From NCBI GenBank assembly GCA_016748015.1, contig JAAOMT010000627.1, positions 251,884 to 263,180 of the forward strand: a stretch of 11,297 nt of DNA, in the 5' to 3' direction. The stretch comes from Geosiphon pyriformis (Eukaryota > Glomeromycota > Glomeromycetes > Archaeosporales > Geosiphonaceae). Both the position numbers and the translations under genes were made by a program. Position 1 is the first letter of the stretch. Each line of letters begins with the position of its first letter. Under the pieces are notes generated by a model. The model ran no database searches. It saw only the letters and a list, made by a program, of their open reading frames with translations, and had not been told where the DNA came from. Of the stretch, positions 1-8,247 are shown piece by piece.

Positions 1-286
1 AGGACATTTTTTAAAAAACTGTAGTTGACTTTCACTTTGATATCTCTAACATTATGCAAAGTATTTTATATTGATATTCCAATTAATATAGATGTTGCTG
101 TGTTTGGAAAGCTTGACAACATGACATTGTGCTATCTTCTACACAATTATGCAAGTATGTAGAGGATCAAATTGACAGTCTTTATTATTGATTATCAGTT
201 GGGGGTAAGAGGCAAAAAGTGTCACAGATGTATTATCAAAATTAGGTTTCTTTTTATCAAGAATCTGTCATTTGCACTTAGAATCT
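1..286. other. Unassigned AT-rich flank, no recognisable gene
   Basis: No reading frame here looks like a known protein and no RNA gene structure is apparent. A short plus-strand open stretch around 70-165 has a protein-like composition but ends at a stop and matches no family I know. It is probably flanking sequence, or an older decayed repeat, into which the downstream DNA transposon inserted. Confidence 0.5.
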
Positions 287-468
287 TACAGTTGGATTAA
301 AACCTTTATTTTTATAATTTGACTGCTTTTTATAATCTGAGGCACCTTATATAACATAAGACACCTCACATGTCCAATTAGATATAAGACAAAATAACGT
401 TTGAAACATAACAGATACATCAATGCATTATAAAAACAAAATGCAATAAAAAGTGTGTTCTTATTAAC

Positions 469-1950
469 ATGCCAAAAAACGCGAACCAAAAGCAAGCAAC
501 AATCTCCTTGAAGACTAAAAAGGCTCTCTGTCAGTACAAACTATAGCATCCTGACTATTTAGCAAATAGACTTATCAAAATATTTAATCTAAAGGTTGAC
601 CACTCCACTGTAACAAAGATACTTGCAAAATCAGACTGATGGATTGAAAAAAATGTATCTGGCAACTCTGGTCAATTAACAAAAAACAGGAAAGAGATGT
701 TTCTGAAAATAAATGATGCACTGAGAGAATGAATGCTTGGAACACTAGCTACCAACTGCATTCTTACTGGAAAAATTTTACAAACAAAAGCCCTCAAGTT
801 TGCTGAAAAGTTTCTGGAAGAAAATAACTTTAAAGCATCAGATAGTTGGTTAAAAAAGTTCAAAAAACGTCATAATTTGCACCACATTAAGATACATGGC
901 AAAGCAAATAGTGTCTTCTTGGAAATTTTACTAGAGGAACAAGAGAAACTGCATAAGATTATCAGTGAATATAATCTAAATGATGTTTACAATACCAATG
1001 AGACAGCATTATTCTTTAGAATGCCACCAAATGCAACTTTGGCAACAAGATCTACTTCTGGTACCAAGCATGATAAGAGTCAAATTACCATACTTCTTGC
1101 TTGTAATGCAACAAGCAGTATCAAGTTGCAGCCTTTAATTATCGGCAAAGCTGCAAAGCCATGATGTTTTCGCAATATTAATATAAATGCACTTTTAATC
1201 ACTTATCATTACAATACAAAAGCATGAATGCAAACCAATATTTTTAGTGAATGGCTTAATTTATTAAATAAAGAAATGCGTCACAAGAAAAAAAAGATTT
1301 TGCTATTGCTTGATAATGCTGGTTCCCATGGTAAAGAATCTTTTATATTATCTAATATTATGATTAGATACTTACTATTCAATACAACATCTTATTTGCA
1401 ACCATTATATACAAAAATTATTGCATCTTTTAAGGCACAATACTGAAAGTTGTTTTTTTTCCATCTTATTAATCAGTATAATGGCAAGATTCTAATATCA
1501 ACAGTAACATTAAAGAATGCAGTTGACTTTCTAATTGATGCATGGTCAGCGATAACAACAACTACAATCCAAAACTGTTGGTGTCATACAGAAATTCTGA
1601 ATAATAGTCAAATACCAGCCCATCTATTAGATATTAAACAAGAACTCCTATAAAAAGTACAAGTTCTTATTGAGCACATTGATATTGATAAGCTATTGGC
1701 AATAGACTTCATTAATATTGACAAGTTTGAATCATTATTTACTTATGCTTCAGAGGATGAAATTGTAAATCTTATTAACAACAAATATAGTAGAAATTCT
1801 AATGCAAATGAAGATTTAAAAAGTGAAAATGAAATGAACTTTTGTCTTTGCTATCTATACATTAAGGTAAAATTGCACTTGAAGATACATTGCGCTATTG
1901 TGAAAAGCAGCATAGTAAAAAAGTTGATTCAGACTTTTTTAAAACTTTGA
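469..1950 (+). pseudogene. pogo/Tigger-like transposase (CENP-B-type HTH plus DDE_1), inactivated
   Basis: One continuous frame from the ATG at 469 to the stop at 1948-1950 gives about 493 codons, close to the usual pogo transposase length, interrupted by seven in-frame stops (around 544, 637, 730, 1162, 1225, 1444 and 1651). In order, there is a psq/CENP-B-like N-terminal helix-turn-helix (about 480-630). A second CENPB/Tc5-type DNA-binding domain follows (about 730-900), with KALKFAEKF and SWLKKFKKRH. The DDE_1 nuclease core runs about 960-1450. Of the three catalytic aspartates, the first is now Asn (NTNET, where relatives have an Asp before ET). The second is intact (LLLLDNAGSH, ~1312). 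The third is Tyr (LQPLYTKII, where relatives have PLD). The enzyme would bind element ends and cut and paste DNA in the nucleus; this copy cannot be catalytic. Most stops sit where relatives have Trp, Arg or Gln, so single transitions explain them. The start at 469 is chosen because the HTH begins about ten residues after it. Confidence 0.85.
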
Positions 1951-2110
1951 GAACATTAATTCATAATACTGTTCTCAAAGTTCAAGAAAAAAAAAAACAG
2001 TTGCAAATAAATAGCTTTTTTAAATAAAATATATATAATTGGTTATTATATTATGCATGTAATATATAGATTATGTGATAAGATATTAATTATTTTTTAT
2101 AGTCCCATTT

Positions 2111-2159
2111 CTCTATAATCACCACAAATGTGCTGACCAAAAAGTGTGATTATAAAGAG
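2111..2159. repeat. Subterminal inverted repeat of the pogo-like element
   Basis: CTCTATAATCAC at 2111-2122 is the reverse complement, apart from two missing bases, of GTGATTATAAAGAG at 2146-2159, separated by about 23 bases. It lies just inside the proposed right end. Paired motifs like this may be transposase binding sites in Tc1/mariner relatives; that role is inferred here. Confidence 0.6.
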
Positions 2160-2170
2160 AGTTCACTGTA

Positions 2171-3110
2171 TTGTATTAGGCAGTGTTTGGACCTCACTCA
2201 TTAAATTGGAAAAAAAAAATATTAATAAAGTTTGTTAATTAAAATTAAATTAATTTTTTGTTTTTAAATAATTTATTCCAATTAAAAAAAAACATAATTT
2301 ATATAATTAAAACCAATATTAATAAATATAACTGCTTATAATCTATAAAATTTTTTAAAGTTAATTAATAAAAAAATTTGCATAAATAAGTTTTATTTAA
2401 TTATTTATGTTTATATAAAATATATTATAATTTGTTTTAAGTCTAATAAAAATTTAATAGTAGTTTTAATTATAATTTTAATTTTTAAAAACTTTAATTT
2501 GAATTAGGTTAAATTAAACTTATTTTTGTGTTTAATTTGTAAAAAACTTGGTTATATTCTATTAATATATAAGTTAAATATAATTTTATTTTCATAAATT
2601 ATAATCAAAAAGTCATTTTTAAATTTTAATAAAAGTAAATTAATAATTATTTATGTTAAAATAACTTTTATTGCTTATTTAATTTTTTTTTATAATAAAT
2701 TTTGTATGCAAATTGTAAACAATAATAATTTTAATAATTTTTTTGGTTTATTTTCTGGTGTTTTTTTATTTGCAAATACTGTATTTTTTTGCTAATATTT
2801 TTCTATTAAAAAGCAAAATAAATACTTTAAAACATTTTTTAAAACTGTTATTAAATCAGTTTTTTGAATTTTTCTAAAAGTTAAATTTTTTATTAATTAA
2901 TTTTTTAAAATTCAAATGTTTTTTATATTTTTGTTTTAATTGTTAACTTAAATATAAATATAAATAAATTTTTTATATTTTTATTATTAATTTTGGTTAA
3001 GTATTTTAATATTATTTTGTTTTTAAATATTAATAGTTTTAATATTCTTATTATTAAATTTAATAGCTTAAAAATTAATATAGTAAAACTTAAAAGCTTT
3101 ATAAAACCAG
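2171..3110. other. Extremely AT-rich spacer without genes
   Basis: Almost all bases are A or T, with many runs of T or A and very few C or G. There is no long reading frame in any frame and no convincing tandem period by eye. It lies between the right end of the pogo-like element and the A-rich tail of the minus-strand LINE fragment. It may be ordinary intergenic DNA of a very AT-rich genome or an old, mutated repeat. I see no specific feature in it. Confidence 0.7.
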
Positions 3111-4725
3111 TTTTAATTTTTTTTATTTATTTATTAATGAGTGCAGCCCAACCATAGTCTAGAATAAGTTACAAAGAAAAGTAGCCAACTAAACATGGTT
3201 CATGCATTTGCTACATGTAACCAGTCACTTGAGCCAATCAAGGCAATACTATGCACTTATCAAAACACTAACCCTATGAACAGCACCAGACAAAAACAAG
3301 AACCTACCCCTAAAACTAAAACTGACATCAAGAGAATCTAGCACACCAATAAGGCAGACCATGCCAGCTGAGAGAGGTGGAACACCCACATTAAGAGCAC
3401 TGGCCATAATAACATCATTACCAATCAAACCACTTCTTTCCATGTCAGATCTGAACTTAGTTCTAAAGAGCCAGAGGTTTGTCCTATGACTCTTAGCCAA
3501 ATGATGGACAAAATCCACCACCACAACAGTCGTTTTTTTCTTGTCACCGAAAAAAGCAGTGGTCTTATCCATCTAACTCTTGAGAACAAATCCCTTGCAA
3601 AAAACTGAATACAACCCAACATCAAACACCCCCAGAGAGAGATCTCACAGTACAAAAGATGGTGACAGTAGATTAGGACCCATCAGAGTCCTCCACAAAC
3701 CACCAAAATCACCCAAAATATCCAACCACACAGAAGCATCCTTAACACAAGTAAAACCATGATCGGGGAGTTCCACATTACCACAAAACAGACAAGATAC
3801 ACCAGGGTAATCCTTAATATACAACCTCTTTTGAATAGCAACAGGCAACCTGAAATGAACAGCTTTCATGAAGTATGTACAAAGAGCAGCAGTGGCTCGA
3901 CACATACTCCCAGAGAGCATATGAGAGTCAGGGTGCCAAACTAGAGTGGTACTATTCCAATCAACAACCAGACCAAATAAACAAGACACAACCCTTTGGC
4001 CGGGACCCACCTCCCACTGAAACTTGCAAATAGAATGAAAAATATCACGTACAAAATGGCAGGCATTACCAGAAACTGGCCTGCCATTAGCAATCACATA
4101 TTTACAATTAATCCTGGCAGGAAGAGAGACCCCAGAGTGCGCAGCCTGTTCAGCAAGAACGTCAGCCAAAACATTACCAGCAATGCCAGCATGACCTTTG
4201 ACTTTGATCCAGCGGACAGTCAGATCTTTGGATTCAATCAAATTAACTACATGGTGCCTTTCTATCCAGCAACTATTGCAACAATTTGGCTGTAACAGAC
4301 CCAATTCAGCCACACATGCATTGATAGCCGCTTAACTATCCGTGTGCAAAGCCACTGAAACAGAGGTGGAAACGCACTTCAGAGCCAGGACAACAGTCTG
4401 TAATTCAGCCAGAGTCAAAGACAGCACACCATGTACCTCCACTCCTAAACCTTTGTCCAAGCCAGGAAAATAAATGGCAGCACCACATGCCACCTAAAAC
4501 ATACCCAAACTTTTAAGAGAACCATCAATATAAACATCAATCTCATCAGCCCACAATCTGTGAATTTTCTCACAAATGTCGGCAAAAGATGTCGAATCCA
4601 AAACACTAGCACAAACAGAAGCTAAACTCATGGGAGGGGGAGCATACAAACAATTACTCAAGTAAGCAGAGGCCTTCAAAAATCATAAAGGCATGAGGCC
4701 TCTAGAACCAAGTTTTTTCCATCGG
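3111..4725 (-). mobile_element. 3' part of a LINE-like non-LTR retrotransposon, minus strand
   Basis: Reading the minus strand from 4725 down, there is the end of an ORF2-type protein (RNase H, zf-RVT finger, C-terminal extension), a stop at 3249-3251 and a 3' UTR of about 110 bases. An A-rich tail of AATAAATAAAT type follows at about 3137-3111. This order (RNase H, finger, UTR, A-rich tail) is what a 3' fragment of a non-LTR retrotransposon looks like. The reverse transcriptase and endonuclease parts are absent from the window. Coding homology stops at about 4725, exactly where the candidate LTR begins, so the LINE was probably split by the Ty3/gypsy element rather than only 5'-truncated. 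The tail boundary is uncertain because the neighbouring DNA is also AT-rich. Confidence 0.75.
3249..4725 (-). pseudogene. LINE ORF2 C-terminal half: RNase H, zf-RVT finger, C-terminal extension
   Basis: A single minus-strand frame of about 490 codons with five premature stops (4683-4685 TGA, 4494-4496 TAG, 4332-4334 TAA, 3645-3647 TGA, 3573-3575 TAG) and no frameshift. It begins with WKKLGSRGLMPL, which reads as the linker after the reverse transcriptase. RNase H follows with all four acidic positions: Asp in YIDGSL (4524-4526), Glu in TLAELQ (4404-4406), Asp in LHTDS (4338-4340) and Asp in GNVLADVLAE (4161-4163), with the conserved HAGIAGN at about 4176-4193. It would remove the RNA strand during reverse transcription. 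A zinc finger of C-x2-C-x7-H-x3-C form lies at 3777-3824 (CLFCGNVELPDHGFTC), typical of zf-RVT. A further ~170 residues run to the stop at 3249-3251, including DKKKTTVVVVDF and LWLFRTKFRSDMER. The upstream part should lie beyond the inserted LTR element. The domain identification is firm; the function of the extension is unknown. Confidence 0.85.
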
Positions 4726-4826
4726 TGTTACAGTTTAAGAATTTAGCAAAAAGAATCATAAAAATAATACAAACTATTCAATCATAATATAGCACAGTAA
4801 TAATCTTAGAAAGGTAATGATTAATA

Positions 4827-4918
4827 TAGTAGCAAACACCATCTCGCAATAGTGGCAAGCACCAGTTCACAATAACAGCCAACACCAACTGGTGATAGCA
4901 GCAAACACCAGGTTGAAA
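4827..4918. repeat. Four tandem copies of an imperfect 23-bp repeat in the LTR
   Basis: Units at 4827-4849, 4850-4872, 4873-4895 and 4896-4918 are each exactly 23 bases. All start with TA and share a core resembling GCAAACACCA at unit positions 6-15. The second half of each unit varies more. Unit 3 contains CACCA-AC-TGGTG, a small palindrome. The array sits about 100 bases into the LTR, in what would be U3, and just upstream of a TATA-like box. An upstream enhancer-like role is therefore plausible but not shown. Confidence 0.85.
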
Positions 4919-4958
4919 TATCAAAAAGAAAGTATTTTCTCGTAGAACTACAAACATG

Positions 4959-4966
4959 TATATATA
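4959..4966 (+). promoter_or_regulatory. Candidate TATA box in the LTR
   Basis: TATATATA lies 40 bases after the tandem 23-bp array, within the proposed U3. The position suits an RNA polymerase II promoter for the genomic transcript. In such AT-rich DNA the motif is common by chance. An alternative box, TACATAAAC near 5412, lies in a less AT-rich stretch and could be the real one. Confidence 0.35.
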
Positions 4967-5595
4967 CAGTAGTTTTAATATTGGGAAATAATCAATCAAG
5001 TAATAAAAATCATAACTTATCAAGCAACAGATCCAATTTTATCCAACAAACTCCACTTTAAATCATACTTTCAAATTAAATATCCCAAGAAATCTTTAAA
5101 AATCAAAAAAAAATGAAAAAAAATATTTAAAACGGAACTATCACAACCCAAAGTATTAAGAAACTTACTTGTATTATTTATTGAATGAAACTATCATTCA
5201 TCAACTGAATCCCTTGGAAGAATAATCCTTGATCAAGATTATTTATGTTGTTACTAATTGATAAAAGTTTTATTGTAAGAATTAGAAAAGCACTAAAGAC
5301 CATTAACATTCTGTGTTTCTAGATTAGAGAAACACATCAGGCAATTGCAAGGATAGCCTCAGAGAAGACCCCAGACAGTGGGTAGATTTCAGTTCAGCCT
5401 CTGAAAAGGAGTACATAAACACACACAACAATCAAGAATTAAAGAATAACTTACATCACAACAGTAAAAAAAAAAGTCTTCAGTGTAACAGTAACATTAT
5501 CACACAAATAGAATTGAAGAACTCACAAAAGACTGATTGCAATTAAAGCGGGATATCAGCAATTAAATATAACAAAAAAACCATCCCGTAATATT

Positions 5596-5612
5596 TGGTG
5601 AACCCTATGAGG
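5596..5612 (+). promoter_or_regulatory. Candidate primer-binding site after the 5' LTR
   Basis: TGGTGAACCCTATGAGG begins with TGG, the complement of a tRNA CCA end. It lies two bases after the proposed LTR end and 63 bases upstream of gag, the standard place for minus-strand DNA priming. It is followed by a run of A. I cannot name the tRNA; the full-length match to one was not checked. Confidence 0.5.
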
Positions 5613-5675
5613 AAAAAAAATCAAAAAGAAAATAATAATTAGTAATAATTCATTGCTAAAAAGGAAAAGACAAAA

Positions 5676-7487
5676 GTGGTGACAAAAACCCTTAATCTTA
5701 CTGTTCTTGAATTCTGCCATGCTATTTACACACAAAATCAAAGTGATCTTGGATTACCAGAAGGGTGTTGTCCAGCAGAATCTGCCCTCACTTATTATAT
5801 CAATACCAGAATAAATTATCATATAGGAAAGAAAGAAGAACCACATGACGCAAAACTTGGATTGTATAAAGAATTATCACAATACACTACAAAAGAAGTA
5901 GCAGTAATAGCCACAACTATTGTCAAAATCCATCGAGAAATTGAGCAATACACCAACAAAAATTTTCCAATATCTACAGGAAACACTAGGGAACGCACCA
6001 ACAAAACCAAAGAAAATTTAGAAACTAATCAGGAAAGTAACCAGCAAAAACTAAGAACACCAGCTCAAACGCCAAAGAAAACTGTCACTCAATCAATAAA
6101 GAAACAATGTATTTATTCACCAGAAGATAAATCATATCATTTTTCACCAGAAAATAAGATACAAATTCCATTAGGAGCTGCATCATCATCAACATCAACT
6201 CCACAAATGCCAAAAACTCCTAGTTATACTGATAAAATTAAACAACATAATTGGGGAGACATACCAATTACAGGAGGATATTCATTACTATTCCAAAACC
6301 CTCTTTTTCAGCCAAAATTTAAAATGGGGTTTGAAAACCATGAAGAGGAGTCTGAATCAGAATCCGAAAAAGAGACCAGCAAAAAAACAATCACAAGACC
6401 AGTCACTGGAACAAACAGCCAGTCCAGAAACCAAGAAACTTGTGATCAAGAAGAAGAACCAGATATAAGGGAAGCCACCTTTAGGAACGCTCAAGGAAAT
6501 ATCATCCCACCTCTTCTTAGACCAATAAACCCACCAGCAGAAAACGGCAATGAAATGACCACACCATACATTGCAAGACTAACAGATTTCTCAGAAAAGG
6601 AAGAAGAAACGGACATGCACACATGGCTCAGAGAATTTAAAAATGCACTCCTGGAGTATTTTAGCGACCCAAATGCCGTAATCCAACTACAGAATGAATT
6701 CAATACTATCAAGCAAAATACTGGTGAAACTGTCACCCAATATCTTGCTCGATTCAATCAAATTCGCTGTTAGATTGAAGCGATTGAACAAGGATACTAC
6801 ACTAATCCTCAGGTTTTAAATCAGTTTATTAGAGGATTAAAAAGCAGCATTTTAGGAAGAGTACGCCCTGCCCACCCTAATTCCTTACCAGAAGCCATTA
6901 CGCTCACCAGAGCCCTTGAATCGGCTAAGAAAGAAGCTAACCATAGTCAAATAGTTAACATGGTAATGGAGGAAAATAAGACAGAAACATTAGAGAAAAG
7001 AGTAACGCGATTAAAGGAGGAACTCTTTAAGAAAATAGAAAGTTACCTCATCCTGGATCTGAGAAAAAATACATACCAACCACCCCAAAGACACAGCCAG
7101 GAAGTCAGCAACAGTCGAAATAATTGCTCGTCGCGCCAGGAATTCAGAACAGAAATGCACGCCTGCCATTTTTGCAAACATGTAGGACATTTGATTAGTC
7201 AATGTCAAATGCAAATGATGCAGGAAGCACATGAAAATAATTACTATGTGCCACCCCAAATGCCCAGAAACCAGTACATGCCAATACCATGCCAATATCC
7301 CATCACGTATCAAAATCAAAGAGCTTACCAGCAACAGCCCATGATAGCCAACCCTGAATTGGCATTCCGAGACCCGAAATCAGCCCATGTGGAACCAGAA
7401 CACGTTGGTCCAGAGGAATCCAAACCGCACTGGAACCAATTAGCAAACCAATCCAAACTACCAAAATTATCAACAAACTTACCTTAA
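5676..7487 (+). pseudogene. Ty3/gypsy Gag with capsid and CCHC zinc knuckle, one internal stop
   Basis: Gag would form the cytoplasmic virus-like particle and package element RNA. The frame is 603 codons with one TAG at 6771-6773 (codon 366), where a Gln would fit. The first 300 residues are polar and rich in Glu, Gln, Ser and Pro, with an acidic EEESESESEKE patch. The capsid-like region (residues ~314-430) includes TWLREFKNALLEYF, LQNEFNTIKQNTGETVTQYL and then FNQIRC, followed after the stop by QVLNQFIRGLKSSILGRVRP. A basic, coiled segment follows, then a C-x2-C-x4-H-x4-C knuckle (CHFCKHVGHLISQC, 7164-7205) and a Gln/Pro-rich tail. No ATG lies near the start: stops at 5640-5648 precede a GTG at 5676, so the original start codon may be lost, upstream or non-AUG. 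Compared with typical Ty3/gypsy capsids, the first helical half looks shortened. The end overlaps the pol frame by 44 bases. Confidence 0.8.
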
Positions 7488-7992
7488 TATACCAGAAAAC
7501 CTGATCATCAAAAACAATGATGGTAGAAACATAAACAGAACCAAGAATTCCTCCAAATTGAGCCAGACAATACCACCAACAGTTGCCACCAAAGATAGCA
7601 GCCTTGCAGCTATTTTTCCTTTTGAATTAGAGGAAAACGAGGCTATATTCAGTGGAGCAGCATTGGACAAAAAACGCCCAATCACTGCTATGTATACGGA
7701 AGCCATTGTAAACAATACTCCAATCAAACTTATCTTAGACAGCGGATCTGCTGGAAGCATCATAATGCTTCAACTAGTAAACCAACTGGGTTTCAAAGTT
7801 GATTGTGCTGTGATGTCCCAAATCATAACAGCCGATGGAAGTACAAAGCTGCCTCATGGCAAAATCAACTCATTCCCTTTCGAAATTAATGGCATAGTAA
7901 TATCTACAAAAGTATTAGTAATGGACGCTACACAATATCAAGCATTAGTAGAGAATGACTGGCTAACAAAAGCCAACGCCACCCTAGACTAA
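7444..7992 (+). pseudogene. Pol segment 1: retropepsin-like aspartic protease
   Basis: The frame opens after a TAG at 7441-7443 and overlaps the end of gag, so Pol would need a +1 shift from Gag. The catalytic motif is LILDSGSAGSII with DSG at 7738-7746, fitting a retropepsin-like protease that acts as a homodimer and cuts the Gag-Pol polyprotein. Downstream, VDCAVMSQIITADGS and VLVMDATQYQALVENDWL fit the second half of the fold (the strand with the hydrophobic-small-residue motif and the LGxDWL-like end, here ENDWL). The TAA at 7990-7992 interrupts a region that continues in frame; relatives usually have a Trp or similar there. The first ~40 residues are Asn-rich and featureless. Function of this copy is doubtful because of the stops downstream. 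Confidence 0.8.
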
Positions 7993-8247
7993 ACCACCCA
8001 AGAGCTTCTGATCAATTATAATGGCCACCAGGCCAAAATTCCAGCCACCTGTGGCCACTTCCAAAAACCCAGTGCCAACCAAAGACCTACCTTTGAATTT
8101 GAGGAAAATCCAGCACTACCAGCCATTGAAACCTATCAGCTCTCTTGGGCTGATGACCAAAGAACAGGACTACCAGCCGTATTAACATGAACCAGTGAAG
8201 AAAGATCCAAATGGAACCAGATAAGTTCACAAAAAAACCACCAGTAA
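7993..8247 (+). pseudogene. Pol linker between protease and Cys-rich domain, two stops
   Basis: This stretch stays readable in the pol frame: TTQELLINYNGHQAKIPATC, then a Pro/Glu-rich linker ending in SEERSKWNQ. TGA at 8188-8190 and TAA at 8245-8247 interrupt it. The first part looks like the final strands of the protease module; the rest is probably flexible. No separate function is apparent. Protein-like composition persists across both stops, so this is decayed coding DNA rather than an intergenic gap. Confidence 0.6.

Larger units (their letters stand above)
289..2168 (+). mobile_element. Degenerate pogo/Tigger-like (Tc1/mariner superfamily) DNA transposon
   Basis: The element is defined by its internal transposase pseudogene (469-1950). 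The proposed ends are seen directly: a TA at 287-288 followed by CAGTTGGATT, and at the other end GAGAGTTCACTG followed by a TA at 2169-2170. Read inward from the right, the end begins CAGTGAACTCTC, so both ends begin CAGT inside a TA dinucleotide. Pogo-family elements are known to duplicate a TA target and often have CAG-type ends. Beyond the first four bases the two terminal repeats match only patchily: both contain a TTTATAAT block followed by a run of T. The exact ends are therefore inferred. The length (about 1.9 kb) suits a pogo-like element with one transposase gene. Confidence 0.6.
4726..5593 (+). repeat. Probable 5' LTR of the Ty3/gypsy element
   Basis: The left end is TGTTACAG at 4726, exactly where LINE coding homology ends. 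The right end is placed at GTAATA (5588-5593), two bases before a TGG that could start the primer-binding site. TGTTAC against GTAATA is an inverted pair apart from one C-to-T change in the expected CA terminus. A perfect alternative, TGTAACA at 5484-5490, would give a 765-bp LTR but leaves about 105 bases before any TGG. No second LTR is in the window, so this rests on ends and context only. Inside are a four-copy tandem repeat, a TATA-like box and a second, weaker TACATAAAC box near 5412. Confidence 0.6.

Noticed and set aside
286-495. Minus-strand open frame over the left end of the pogo-like element
   Set aside because: Phe/Leu/Tyr-rich composition expected from AT-rich DNA, no motif, and it overlaps the proposed terminal repeat and the transposase start.
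3425-3655. Minus-strand frame overlapping the LINE C-terminus in another phase
   Set aside because: The other minus frame continues the RNase H/finger protein across its stops, so this one is a shadow.
3580-4295. Plus-strand open frames across the LINE fragment
   Set aside because: They lie antisense to the RNase H and finger coding sequence and show no family motif; they are shadows.
4827-4918. CRISPR-like array
   Set aside because: The units are directly adjacent with no spacers, imperfect, and inside a eukaryotic LTR; it is a tandem repeat.
4778-5023. Minus-strand 81-residue frame in the LTR
   Set aside because: Its apparent pattern comes from the 23-bp tandem repeat and its composition is low-complexity; no motif.
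5387-5406. Small hairpin TTTCAG/CTGAAA in the LTR as a terminator or RNA signal
   Set aside because: Only six base pairs with an eight-base loop; easily found by chance.
7011-7763. Minus-strand frames opposite gag and protease
   Set aside because: Antisense to the CCHC knuckle and DSG motif; no recognisable protein features.
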